NCBI GenBank assembly: GCA_036337945.1
Contig: JAYZDF010000030.1
Span: forward strand, 1 to 64,000
Reading direction: 5' to 3'
DNA from: JAYZDF01 sp036337945
Lineage (GTDB): Bacteria; Myxococcota; Kuafuiibacteriia; Kuafuiibacteriales; Kuafuiibacteriaceae
Length of the DNA stretch: 64,000 nucleotides
The notes beneath the pieces are model-generated. The model saw only the letters and a list, made by a program, of their open reading frames with translations, searched no databases and was not told the origin of the DNA. A program made the translations under genes and the position numbers. This document shows positions 52,162-60,651 of this stretch, one piece after another (the stretch's first letter is position 1; the number at the start of each line of letters is the position of its first letter).

Positions 52162-52451
52162 ATAAGAAAGTTATCATTGCTGTTGCCGCATTGCTGGTCG
52201 TCGGAGGAGGAGCAGGTGCATACTTCTTTCTTGCGGGAGACTCACCAAAGGAGGGCCCTCGAGCAAAGGTAGGGTATATAGAACCGCCTGAAGATGGTGT
52301 GACCGTCACCGACCCAGTATCAAAGACGACCTGCAAAAAGACCTTCTCTACTCGATCTGCTGTTTATGAGCAGAAGACCTACTACTTTTGCTGTGCTCAT
52401 TGTCCTTCGGCATTTGTGGTCGACGCAGCCAAATACAGTGACCCAATTTAG
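52158..52451 (+). CDS. Small membrane-anchored YHS-like (metal-binding) protein
   Basis: 97 aa. An N-terminal transmembrane or uncleaved signal segment (VIIAVAALLVVGGGAGAYFFL) precedes a YHS-like domain: DPVSKTTCKKTF (Cys59) and YYFCCAHCPSAF (Cys78, Cys79, Cys82) followed by AAKY. YHS domains bind heavy metals such as copper or nickel, and the four Cys would be suitable ligands. It is likely periplasmic, tethered to the inner membrane. It is last in the lipoprotein-GNAT-YHS operon. Confidence 0.84.
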   Translation: MNKKVIIAVAALLVVGGGAGAYFFLAGDSPKEGPRAKVGYIEPPEDGVTVTDPVSKTTCKKTFSTRSAVYEQKTYYFCCAHCPSAFVVDAAKYSDPI

Positions 52452-52623
52452 AATGTATAGTGCGCATTCCACGACGCAGTGCGAAAAATTTTACGCACTA
52501 TGAACTGCGAATTAAGGGATACTGTGACGAAAGTGTGTCAAAATTGCGACAGTTAACAGTATGACGCAAGTTGGCAAATGAATTGCTATAACGCATGCCG
52601 CCGCCACGCGCGGCGCGATTATT
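52452..52623. promoter_or_regulatory. Dyad-rich intergenic region upstream of the lipid kinase gene
   Basis: 172 nt dense in inverted repeats. AGTGCG...CGCACT (52478-52499) is a 22-bp dyad around AAAATTTT with one mismatched pair. ATAGTGCG (52457-52464) pairs with CGCACTAT (52494-52501). ATACTGT (52519-52525) pairs with ACAGTAT (52556-52562). CGCCGC-CACGC-GCGGCG (52599-52615) is a GC-only stem ending 8 nt before the ATG. The first could be the 3' end of the YHS operon or an operator; the last could hinder ribosome access. No Shine-Dalgarno is seen before the ATG. Confidence 0.45.
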
Positions 52624-53709
52624 ATGCTGGTAAGTCCTAGTTTTTATTCTGATAATGAACAACCGAATCTGTCGTTTCCTGAGAGCGGATTACGTCCTGC
52701 AGCACGCACTGCTGTTGTACTGAACGCTAACGCGAAACGAGTCACGGAGAGCGTTCGCGCCTCCTTCGCAGAAATTGTCCCTGCTCAAGACCTCTTCTTC
52801 TCGACGTCTTTGGAACACTCAGAGCACATTGCCGACACCATCATTTCGCGTCGGTACGACACTGTTTTGGCGGGTGGCGGTGACGGGACAATTGTCAATG
52901 TTCTCAACAGTTTGATCGCTGCAGCAGAAAAGGCCAGTGTAGGGCTTTACCGCCCAACCCTGCCGGATATTGGAATCCTTCGACTCGGAACCGGTAATGG
53001 CTTGGGCTACGCGACCAATGCTGGGCGCCCGCTGACTGACACTCGCAACGTCTTAGCCGGCCGAGGTCCTCGTGCGCGGCCTCTGCAATTGATGGAAGAC
53101 ACCAGCTCGAACACCGTATTCCCCTTTGCCAGTGTTGGCTATGATGCTCAGCTTCTGAATGATTACGTGCGAACGTGTAAGCTCACCGGTTCGAACGCAA
53201 TGAGCGAGAAACTTATGAAAAGCGTTGCGGGCTATTTCTTCGCTCTAGGGACAAGAACCATTCCTCAACAGCTATTTCAACAAACTCCGAACATTCGAGT
53301 CGTGGCAGAAGGCCGTTGCAGTCGAATCGATCTTGAGACTGACGAAGAAATTCCACTTGAGTCCGATTCTCTCCTGTTCGACGGTGTCGCTCGATGTGTC
53401 GCGATGGGAACAATTCCGTTTTACGGCTACAAGATGAAGGTTTTCCCGTTTGCACAAAGACGCACTGACCGTTTCCACCTTCGAATCTCCACGGCGTCTA
53501 TTTCTTACCTTCTTTCGCACCTGCCCGGAATCTGGAACGGGTCACTTCGCAGTGACAAGTTTATCGATTTCCTCGTTGAAGGAGTTCGTCTAGAGAGCGA
53601 TGAGCCAATGCCATACCAGATTGGTGGCGATGCGGCTGGTTATCGAAAAGAACTCGAAGTTCGACTTTCTGAGAGAAGTTTTCGAGTTCTTGATGGCCAC
53701 CTAACCTGA
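52624..53709 (+). CDS. Diacylglycerol-kinase-type lipid kinase
   Basis: 361 aa. The DAGK catalytic motif LAGGGDGTIVNVLN (82-95) is present, with the GRLGTGN-like loop ILRLGTGNGLGYATN and a GYDAQLLNDY segment further on. Relatives (YegS, DgkB, sphingosine kinases) phosphorylate diacylglycerol or long-chain bases. Here the lipid is unknown. No membrane segment; probably a peripheral membrane enzyme. It follows a dyad-rich 172-nt region and precedes the pseudouridine synthase gene by 19 nt. Confidence 0.88.
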   Translation: MLVSPSFYSDNEQPNLSFPESGLRPAARTAVVLNANAKRVTESVRASFAEIVPAQDLFFSTSLEHSEHIADTIISRRYDTVLAGGGDGTIVNVLNSLIAAAEKASVGLYRPTLPDIGILRLGTGNGLGYATNAGRPLTDTRNVLAGRGPRARPLQLMEDTSSNTVFPFASVGYDAQLLNDYVRTCKLTGSNAMSEKLMKSVAGYFFALGTRTIPQQLFQQTPNIRVVAEGRCSRIDLETDEEIPLESDSLLFDGVARCVAMGTIPFYGYKMKVFPFAQRRTDRFHLRISTASISYLLSHLPGIWNGSLRSDKFIDFLVEGVRLESDEPMPYQIGGDAAGYRKELEVRLSERSFRVLDGHLT

Positions 53710-53728
53710 AACGGTTAGACTGTCATTA

Positions 53729-54727
53729 TTGACGTCTGAAGAAGTCGACATACCATTTGAAGTTTTTTCCAACGAGCACGGTTGGCGGGCTGACGTGTTT
53801 CTTTCGCGTCGGATCAAACGGATGTCTCGTAATACAGCAGCAGACGTTATCAAGAATGGCCAGCTTCGCCGAGAGGATGGGGCGCTCATTGAAAAGCCTA
53901 GTTACAGAGTGCGAGAAGGTGACCTTTTCCTCATGCGTCGAAAAAAACTGCGAGAGGCACCAACCGACGATATTCAGATCCCAGTCATTTATGAAGATGA
54001 CGATGTGCTGGTTGTAAATAAACCAGGAGGCCTAGTCGTCCACCCGACCGCATCTGCGTATCATCGTACGCTGATTCGTATTCTTCGTGAACGCCGACCA
54101 GACCATTACCTTACTCTGTCTCACAGACTTGATAAAGAAACTTCGGGTCTGATGTTTCTCGCGAGGAACCTGGAGTCTGACACCGCCATTAAGGAAGACT
54201 TTGCCCACCGCCGAATAAGTAAGGCTTATTTGGCCATCGTCATTGGTGTAGTAGACGACGATGAGTTCGTAATCGATCAGCCAATGCGGGCGATGCCAGA
54301 GAGTGTTTCCTCATGCATGATGGAGGTGGGTGGTGAGGGCGCGGTCCCTGCCGTGACCGAGGTTACGGTTATTTCCCGCGGTAAACAATGTACACTTGTC
54401 GAAGCTCGTCCAAAAACAGGAAGGCAGCACCAGATTCGTGTTCATCTCGCAACTGTGGGTCACCCGATCATCGGGGATAAGTTATATCTTGGAGGAGAAG
54501 ATTTTTTCCTGCGATCATTGGGCGGTCGGATGGCGAATGAAGACCTGATCGGCGCGATTGGTCACTGGCGCCAAGCCTTGCATGCCTGGAGAGTAAGTGT
54601 GACTCATCCTCGCAGTAAAGAGCCTCTCACTGTTCATGCCCCGCTTCCCCCCGATTTACTCGGACTTTGCGACCAATTCGGCTTGTCAGTACCTGCGGCA
54701 GCCGACCAAAATGGAGACTCAAAATGA
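53729..54727 (+). CDS. RluA-family pseudouridine synthase (RluD-like)
   Basis: 332 aa from a TTG; no ATG fits. An N-terminal S4-like RNA-binding domain (~10-70) comes first (DVFLSRRIKRMSRNTAADVIKNG). The RluA catalytic domain has VVNKPGGLVVHPT and HRLDKETSG (catalytic Asp135), then PKTGRQHQIRVHLATVGHPIIGD. It makes pseudouridine in RNA; RluD-type members modify the 23S rRNA helix 69 region, but the target is not certain here. Its TGA overlaps the ATG of the FG-GAP lipoprotein gene (ATGA), an odd coupling of an RNA-modification gene to an exported protein. Confidence 0.93.
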   Translation: MTSEEVDIPFEVFSNEHGWRADVFLSRRIKRMSRNTAADVIKNGQLRREDGALIEKPSYRVREGDLFLMRRKKLREAPTDDIQIPVIYEDDDVLVVNKPGGLVVHPTASAYHRTLIRILRERRPDHYLTLSHRLDKETSGLMFLARNLESDTAIKEDFAHRRISKAYLAIVIGVVDDDEFVIDQPMRAMPESVSSCMMEVGGEGAVPAVTEVTVISRGKQCTLVEARPKTGRQHQIRVHLATVGHPIIGDKLYLGGEDFFLRSLGGRMANEDLIGAIGHWRQALHAWRVSVTHPRSKEPLTVHAPLPPDLLGLCDQFGLSVPAAADQNGDSK

Positions 54728-56820
54728 ACCGTAAAGGTGTTTTTCTATTTCTTTCGTCCCTCATTATTGCACAGCAAGTTGCCTGCACAGACTCTCTTGT
54801 GGAGCCACTCCCACCATCAACCAAATGTTCAACCGTCGTTTGTCCGGACGATGGAAGTGTGTGTTCTGAAACTGATGGGCTATGCCACTGTGGTGATACT
54901 TTCGGTCCGGTTTGCTCCTCGAACGAAATTTGTTTCCCAGCCCAAAAAACGTGTCAGATGGTCCCTAAATGCACGCTTGGCACAAAATGGGAGTCTGGAA
55001 AACAAGCTTTCGTCGAACGTACTAAGGAATGGGGTCTTGAGGACATTGGCGCTCAAGGCATTCGTTTAGCGTCAGGAGATTTCAACAACGATGGTTGGCC
55101 AGATCTCTTAATACGTAGCGGAGGAAACCGTGAAGAAGACTTGAGCGCTGAGGGAACACGTCGCTCTTGGCTACTGCTGAATGATACTGCCGGAGGTTTC
55201 CGCGATATAACGAAAGATTCTAGAATTCGGGCATTTAGAACTTCTCAGGACCCAAACATTGGGCGACCAGGAGAAGTCGTGGCCTTCGCTGATGTCGACA
55301 ATGACGGCACGCTCGATGTTTTCACTGGAATGACAACGAAGACGGAAAATAGCTATCCTGGAGCAACGAGCGAGGTGATGCTGAATGACGGTAAAGGTAC
55401 GTTCTCGTTCGCCGATATTGATAGCGAAGCTCGAGCTGAGTTTTCAGAGGATGCTGTCGCGGGTGCATCGTTCGTGGACTACGATCGTGACGGCAATATC
55501 GATTTATGGCTAGGGCAGACGGGATACACACCGAAAGGAACCAACGCACTGACCGTCCTTCAGGACCGCCTTCTTCGCGGCAACGGACTCGGCTTCTTTT
55601 CGGATGTCACAAATGACACAGGTCTTGTAACTGAGCCGTGGTCAGACGTCGCTGCTCTCAATGAGGGACGCGCGCATAGTCGATCTTGGTCTAGTTTAGC
55701 ATGCGACCTCAACAACGATGGAACGGCAGAATTGTTGTCGTCATCATATGGCCGAGCACCAAATCTCCTGTGGCAAGGAAAGAACGAAAACGGTGTTGTG
55801 AGTTTCACGAACCGGTCTGTGATTTCTGGATATGCCTTCGATGATCAACAAGACTGGAGCGATAATGAATTTGCCAAATGTTTCTGCGAGGCGAATCCGA
55901 TGGCCTCCGGTTGTGGTCAAGTGCCTGCTCCCAGAATTCGCTGCCCTATGAATTCAGGCTGGAGTCATACTCGTGATCGAGAGCCTTTTCGACTTGGTGG
56001 TAATAGCGGGACGACCGTATGTGCGGACATTAATAATGACGGATATTTTGATCTTCTAACTACAGAAATCACTCATTGGTGGGCTGGTCAGAATTCAGAC
56101 TTTTCTCAATTATTGCTCAACGAGGGCTCCGCAGATGTTTCCTTCCGCCGGTTAGACAACTCAAGAATAGGCTTGTCTCGCAGTAATGGGGCCGTGAACT
56201 GGGATAATGGAGATATGACTGCTGCTGTGTTCGATTTCGATAACGATGGTTGGCAGGATATCTATATAGGTGCATCTGATTATGCCGGAAATCGCGGGCT
56301 TTTGTACCATCAGTCTAAACCACTCGAGTTTTCGAACGTCTCAACGATGTATGGCATTGACCATAATAGAAGCCACGGACTCGCCGTTGCTGATTTTGAT
56401 AGAGACGGAGACTTAGATATAATCGTCGGGCACTCACGCTCGCGTTGTGACGCAGCGAGACCAAACAACTGTTACGAAACGCGCCAAGTTCGGTTGTTCG
56501 AAAATGTCATCGGTGCTGCTGGTAACTGGGTCCAGCTTAGTCTCATTGGTGGAGACGGAACAAACCGAAAAGCGATCGGTGCAAGAGTGACACTAACTAC
56601 GGACGATGCATCTCAATCTCGATATATTGATGGAGGGCACGGCCATTACGGAATTCAGCATGACGCACTGGTTCATTTTGGTCTTGGAAGCTTTTGCGAG
56701 GCCGAGGTGAAGATTACTTGGCCAGACAAACAACTATCAACGCAAACGTTCAACGTCGTAGCCGGATTTAGATATCGAATTGAGCAAGGTCAGCAGCCGA
56801 CAATTTTGAATAGAGAATAG
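54724..56820 (+). CDS. Lipoprotein with seven FG-GAP blades and UnbV/ASPIC domain (CRTAC1-like)
   Basis: 698 aa from the ATG at 54724, which overlaps the stop of the pseudouridine synthase gene. The signal is FLSSLIIAQQVAC-T. A Cys-rich EGF-like segment follows (~33-80). Seven FG-GAP-type Ca2+ loops are seen: SGDFNNDGWPDLL, ADVDNDGTLDVF, VDYDRDGNIDLW, CDLNNDGTAELL, ADINNDGYFDLL, FDFDNDGWQDIY and ADFDRDGDLDII. They would make one seven-bladed propeller. The last ~110 residues (GNWVQLSLIGGDG, GARVTLTT, HFGLGSFCEAEVKITWPD) match the UnbV/ASPIC domain found at the end of CRTAC1-like proteins. It is likely surface-exposed; function unknown. Confidence 0.89.
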   Translation: MNRKGVFLFLSSLIIAQQVACTDSLVEPLPPSTKCSTVVCPDDGSVCSETDGLCHCGDTFGPVCSSNEICFPAQKTCQMVPKCTLGTKWESGKQAFVERTKEWGLEDIGAQGIRLASGDFNNDGWPDLLIRSGGNREEDLSAEGTRRSWLLLNDTAGGFRDITKDSRIRAFRTSQDPNIGRPGEVVAFADVDNDGTLDVFTGMTTKTENSYPGATSEVMLNDGKGTFSFADIDSEARAEFSEDAVAGASFVDYDRDGNIDLWLGQTGYTPKGTNALTVLQDRLLRGNGLGFFSDVTNDTGLVTEPWSDVAALNEGRAHSRSWSSLACDLNNDGTAELLSSSYGRAPNLLWQGKNENGVVSFTNRSVISGYAFDDQQDWSDNEFAKCFCEANPMASGCGQVPAPRIRCPMNSGWSHTRDREPFRLGGNSGTTVCADINNDGYFDLLTTEITHWWAGQNSDFSQLLLNEGSADVSFRRLDNSRIGLSRSNGAVNWDNGDMTAAVFDFDNDGWQDIYIGASDYAGNRGLLYHQSKPLEFSNVSTMYGIDHNRSHGLAVADFDRDGDLDIIVGHSRSRCDAARPNNCYETRQVRLFENVIGAAGNWVQLSLIGGDGTNRKAIGARVTLTTDDASQSRYIDGGHGHYGIQHDALVHFGLGSFCEAEVKITWPDKQLSTQTFNVVAGFRYRIEQGQQPTILNRE

Positions 56821-56908
56821 TTCAGAGTCGGTAGGGTCTTATCTGTGGCATATGGCTCAGGACTGTGCCAAACTGTTGGTAGAGACTGGATAGAATGGGT
56901 AACCTATC

Positions 56909-57268
56909 GTGACTATTGCAGACGAGCATCGTACAAATCCACGCGTCTATTTCGAAGAGCATATTCCGCGTGTACTAGAAGAACGTACGCAGCTTCGAGA
57001 GAAGTTTTCCGGTGTTACTGCGTCGGCTTCTGTCGAAATAACAGGACCAGAGGGTGGGGTTTGGAATATCAATATCGACGGTTCAAATATAACCGTTTCA
57101 TCCGGCCGGAACCCCAATTCTACGTTCAATGTAGAGCTGTCTTTTGAGACGTTTCGTCAATTGCGCATGAAGACCTTGAGTCCCAAGAATGCATTCGTTC
57201 GGGGCAAAATTAAAATTTCTGGCAGTGTAACTACTGCTCTGAAACTTGCGGCAATGGTCAAGTCCTAG
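56909..57268 (+). CDS. SCP2 sterol-carrier-like protein
   Basis: 119 aa from a GTG. The sequence has the SCP2 pattern: an N-terminal helix pair (VYFEEHIPRVLEERTQL), strands (SASVEITGPEGGVWNINI, SNITVSSGRNPNSTFNVELS), the helix FETFRQLRMKTLSPKNAFVRGKIKISGS and a final helix TALKLAAMVKS. SCP2 folds bind lipids or fatty acyl groups in a hydrophobic pocket. Single-domain and cytoplasmic. It lies 88 nt downstream of the FG-GAP lipoprotein and is convergent with the isomerase gene (3-nt gap). Confidence 0.83.
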   Translation: MTIADEHRTNPRVYFEEHIPRVLEERTQLREKFSGVTASASVEITGPEGGVWNINIDGSNITVSSGRNPNSTFNVELSFETFRQLRMKTLSPKNAFVRGKIKISGSVTTALKLAAMVKS

Positions 57269-57271
57269 TCC

Positions 57272-57907
57272 TTACTTGATTCTTCCCGGTTGAGGGCGAT
57301 TAAGGAGTTCGCTCAATTTTTCTGGTTGCTTTTGAATTTTACCACTAAGGTATGCTTGAAGTAATGACAGCCGGTCATGGCCAAAGAACACGAGGTTATC
57401 GACGGTAAAACTCGGAACGCCCCACACGCCGAGACCCAGGGCTTCTTTCGTATTAGATTTGAGCATGCTCCGGTACTGTCTGCTCGTTGCGACTTCTTCT
57501 GGGTCGTGCTCAATCCCTAGTTCTTTGAGACAAGCTCGCAAATGGCCCAGATCCTCAAGGCTCTTTCCTTCTTCCCAAGCTAGCGAAAAGTACCGATGTA
57601 CTAACGCTTTTCGTAGGGACTTATCTTCAACAGCACAAACCGATCTGAGCGCGTAGATGGAATTGAACGGATGAGTTGGCGGGCCTTCAAAATTAAATCC
57701 GTAATGCTGGGCTAGCAATAAAGCGTCTTCAAGCCCGATTCGTCGTCGTTCAGGTATTTCGCCTGGTCCTGCAACTCCTCTTTTACTGAGAATACTTCCT
57801 AGGACAACAGGGCGGTAGTCGAGGTCGAGCTCTTGATAACGGGCTTGGATTAATTGACTCGCTATGTAGCTATATGGAGATAAAAAATCGAAATAGAAAA
57901 CAGTCAT
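57272..57907 (-). CDS. DsbA-family 2-hydroxychromene-2-carboxylate isomerase-like protein
   Basis: 211 aa from the ATG at 57907; a longer frame to 57955 overlaps the kinase gene and is unlikely. The N-terminus FYFDFLSPYSYIAS has the SPYSY signature of HCCA isomerases and kappa-class glutathione transferases, with Ser10 in place of the thioredoxin Cys. Later blocks are NSIYALRS and the cis-Pro region GVWGVPSFTVDN with FFGHDRL. The family is glutathione-dependent and in some bacteria acts in naphthalene breakdown; no aromatic pathway is nearby. It follows the kinase gene by 17 nt. Confidence 0.87.
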   Translation of the reverse strand: MTVFYFDFLSPYSYIASQLIQARYQELDLDYRPVVLGSILSKRGVAGPGEIPERRRIGLEDALLLAQHYGFNFEGPPTHPFNSIYALRSVCAVEDKSLRKALVHRYFSLAWEEGKSLEDLGHLRACLKELGIEHDPEEVATSRQYRSMLKSNTKEALGLGVWGVPSFTVDNLVFFGHDRLSLLQAYLSGKIQKQPEKLSELLNRPQPGRIK

Positions 57908-57924
57908 GGTGAATCTGAACAGCG

Positions 57925-59322
57925 CTATAAGCCTCGGAGGAACCAGCCCAAGCAAAAACTTAGCCCCACCGACACTGCCACAATGATGAGTATGGTAGTC
58001 AAGGAGAACTTTGGCTCCGTGTGGGCTGGTACTTCTATTTTTGGTTCTTCATGCATTTGGTGTGGTCTCTTTACTAAAGGTATATAAGTATCAGATAACA
58101 TTGCTTCGCTTTCGGACGTAAAGCCTATTGGCTCTTCAGATTTTTCATTGTTATCATCTTGATTTGCGGACGAAGGCTGCATGAGTTCATCTGCGAGTAG
58201 TGTGACTTCCGAATCAGCAACAGAGTCAATATATTGTTCAGTCGGCAAAGTCTTAAGTTTCTTACGAGACCGCTCAATATTATACGTAGTGGGCGCTTCA
58301 TCCGTGGCAGCGACGTCGGAGCCTTCGCCATTGTGGGCTTGTATTTGAGACGTACTCAGGTTTTCCAGCGTCTGGTCTGCTTCTCCTTCTCTCATCTTAT
58401 TCACAATTTTTGCTAAGGAATCCGCAACTTCAAGCATCGAAGAAAAACGGTTCTCTGGAAGTTTCTCCAGGCAACGAGCCAGGACATTATTCAAATCTCC
58501 TTCGACATTTTGAAGTCCGGTGGATTCACGCACTCGAAGTTTGGGCATCGCTTTGTGTTTTATTTCATTAATCAGTTCAATGGTGTTTGCTGAGTTAAAC
58601 GGCAAGCGACTGGATAAACAATGATAGAGTGCGACTCCTGTCCCCCATTGATCGACAGACCAGGTAAGCTCTGTCTCTTCACCAGATAACCTTCGAATGC
58701 TCTCAGGAGCCAAGGTTTGAATCGTCCCTATCATCACGCCTGTCGCGGTACTCTCTGAGAGGTTTTGGGTAACGAGGTTCTTTGCCACGCCAAAGTCGAT
58801 GAGTTTTACACCATACTGGCCTTTTGATGGGTCATCGCAAATGAAGATATTGGCACTCTTAATATCTCGATGTAGAATTCCCATGAGGTGAATGCCATGG
58901 AGGGTTTGGCAGACGCTGATGAAGGCCTTGAGGATTTCAATTCCTTCCATTTTTCCGAAAAGGTGCGACAAGTCTCGCCCCTCGAGAAGTTCCATTGTGT
59001 AGGCAATGATGTCTCTTTCTTCATCTTCTAGGACCTCTAAAACCCGCACAACTCCGGGTAGGGTGGCTTTAGAAAGTACCCGTGCTTCGTCAAGAAAGCG
59101 CTGCGCTATACTTGGACCCTTCTTGCGAGGGTCCCGTCTTCGATGTCTAGGATGTAATATCTTGACGGCGATATTTACACCGTTTTGCGCTCTTGCTCGC
59201 CAGACAGATGCAAATCCACCGCTTCCTAGTTTCTTTTCTAATACGTAGCCATGCAGGTCTATCCCAGCCCTGATTTCACCAAGGTCATCGATTGAGTGCC
59301 GACTTCGAGGTATTCTGGCCAT
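57925..59322 (-). CDS. Membrane-anchored Ser/Thr protein kinase
   Basis: 465 aa. The kinase domain covers about 25-310: Gly loop KLGSGGFASVW (31-41), Lys54 (IAVKIL), HRDIKSANIF (151-160) and DFG (177-179). A disordered linker of ~120 residues follows, with SEVTLLADELMQ. A single transmembrane segment ends the protein (LTTILIIVAVSVGLSFCLGWF), leaving almost no periplasmic part. So it is anchored to the inner membrane with the kinase in the cytoplasm and no outside sensor domain. It should phosphorylate cytoplasmic targets. It is divergent from the START-like gene (49-nt gap) and followed by the isomerase gene. Confidence 0.92.
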   Translation of the reverse strand: MARIPRSRHSIDDLGEIRAGIDLHGYVLEKKLGSGGFASVWRARAQNGVNIAVKILHPRHRRRDPRKKGPSIAQRFLDEARVLSKATLPGVVRVLEVLEDEERDIIAYTMELLEGRDLSHLFGKMEGIEILKAFISVCQTLHGIHLMGILHRDIKSANIFICDDPSKGQYGVKLIDFGVAKNLVTQNLSESTATGVMIGTIQTLAPESIRRLSGEETELTWSVDQWGTGVALYHCLSSRLPFNSANTIELINEIKHKAMPKLRVRESTGLQNVEGDLNNVLARCLEKLPENRFSSMLEVADSLAKIVNKMREGEADQTLENLSTSQIQAHNGEGSDVAATDEAPTTYNIERSRKKLKTLPTEQYIDSVADSEVTLLADELMQPSSANQDDNNEKSEEPIGFTSESEAMLSDTYIPLVKRPHQMHEEPKIEVPAHTEPKFSLTTILIIVAVSVGLSFCLGWFLRGL

Positions 59323-59371
59323 AACTTCCTGCAGCCCAACTATACAAGCGAGCTGATTAAAGGTCTAATTC

Positions 59372-60628
59372 ATGACCGTAATAATGAACAGCAAACAATT
59401 GATTGGAAGTATATGGGTCTGCGCAGCCCTTACAAGCACCCAAGTGTTCTCTTTCGATACAGCTTTCGCGCAAGTACGGCCAACTCAGAGCAGACTGAAT
59501 GCCGCAGCTATCCAAGGATTCTATGAGCTTCTTGAAACTACAGATATTACACTGGTCGAAAGCGGCAGCGATGGCCGCCCTTGGCAGGTCCTAATTCTTG
59601 CTGCGGTTGAAGCGAGTCCAAAGAGAGTCTTTGACGTTATCGCTGATGTTTCGAATTATCCGAAATTTTTGCAATCTGTCTCTTCTTCAAAAGTTCTAAA
59701 GAGAAATCGTGGAATGGAGTTGAGCAGTTGGGCCCTCAACGTTCCAGTTTTAGGGCTACGAGGAAAGCGTGCGATGCGACCTCAACCTCCCGGCGTGATC
59801 GAGTTCCGGGGAGTCAGCGGACACTTCAAACAGCATCGAGAGAGATGGGAGGTTTATCCTCACAGCTCTCCTAATCGGGCGATTGTTGCGATGTATCGAT
59901 CGGTAGACCTAAAGAAAAATGGTGGCTTTCTTTTGAAGACTTTGCTCACCTTAGAGCCTTCGATCGAGCACGGTATGTATGCCGCAGCGAGCTTCGTCCA
60001 GCTTGAAGACTTGCGCCGCTACCTTGAAAAGAAGCCCAAGGCCAAGCCCGGTAAGCATAAAGGCCCAATGCCAAGCTTCCAAGAACAGCTTTCATCTACG
60101 AAGCTGCAGACGTTGATGCCATTGCTGAAAAGAGGGGAGGTGAGTCTTATTTACTCGAATGATGACGGCTCATTTCAGCAATCGACTGTGCTGACTATTG
60201 TAAATGCCCCGCGAGAAAAAGTGATTGAGATTGCGCATGACGCGGATAAATATCCGGAGTTTGTCCCCAACTTAGAACGCTATACGCTCGAAAAAAGCGA
60301 CAAAGGCTACAACGTAATTGACTACGAAATTGACTTACCTCTGATGAATGTAGAGGGGCTCATGAAAATGAAAATTGGCGCTTCTCAGTCTGTGGCTATG
60401 GACGCGTTGAAGGGGGATATCGAGCGAGGGAGATGGCTTTGGACTTTTGGTAGCTTGAATGAAGAAGCAACCATCATTGCTCACTATTCTTATGTCGATA
60501 TTACGAAAGCAAGTTGGTTCATAAGTAAACTGGTCGAGATTCAGCCTTTGTTTGAGCATGGTTCCGTGACCGCCTTAAGCATGGTGCAGGTTCGTGCAAT
60601 CAAAGAGCGTTCTGAGGGAAAAAGGTAA
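59372..60628 (+). CDS. Exported protein with two START/SRPBCC-like domains
   Basis: 418 aa. The ATG at 59372 has AAAGG 9 nt upstream; an ATG at 59384 is also possible. A signal peptide runs to about residue 33 (LIGSIWVCAALTSTQVFSF...AFAQ). Two homologous SRPBCC domains follow (~55-225, ~255-410): ILAAVEASPKRVFDVIADVSNYPKFLQSV and LTIVNAPREKVIEIAHDADKYPEFVPN, both with LEPSIEHG/IQPLFEHG near their ends. They resemble the Coq10/polyketide-cyclase group that binds lipophilic ligands. The duplicate layout plus export suggests a periplasmic lipid or isoprenoid-binding protein. It is convergent with ampG (23-nt gap). Confidence 0.84.
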   Translation: MTVIMNSKQLIGSIWVCAALTSTQVFSFDTAFAQVRPTQSRLNAAAIQGFYELLETTDITLVESGSDGRPWQVLILAAVEASPKRVFDVIADVSNYPKFLQSVSSSKVLKRNRGMELSSWALNVPVLGLRGKRAMRPQPPGVIEFRGVSGHFKQHRERWEVYPHSSPNRAIVAMYRSVDLKKNGGFLLKTLLTLEPSIEHGMYAAASFVQLEDLRRYLEKKPKAKPGKHKGPMPSFQEQLSSTKLQTLMPLLKRGEVSLIYSNDDGSFQQSTVLTIVNAPREKVIEIAHDADKYPEFVPNLERYTLEKSDKGYNVIDYEIDLPLMNVEGLMKMKIGASQSVAMDALKGDIERGRWLWTFGSLNEEATIIAHYSYVDITKASWFISKLVEIQPLFEHGSVTALSMVQVRAIKERSEGKR

Positions 60629-60651
60629 ATAACAGCAGCGTGTTTGGAAAT

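Noticed and set aside
56845..57147. Frame of 100 codons overlapping the SCP2-like gene
   Set aside because: Shifted shadow of the SCP2-like gene; Arg/Tyr/Cys-rich nonsense.
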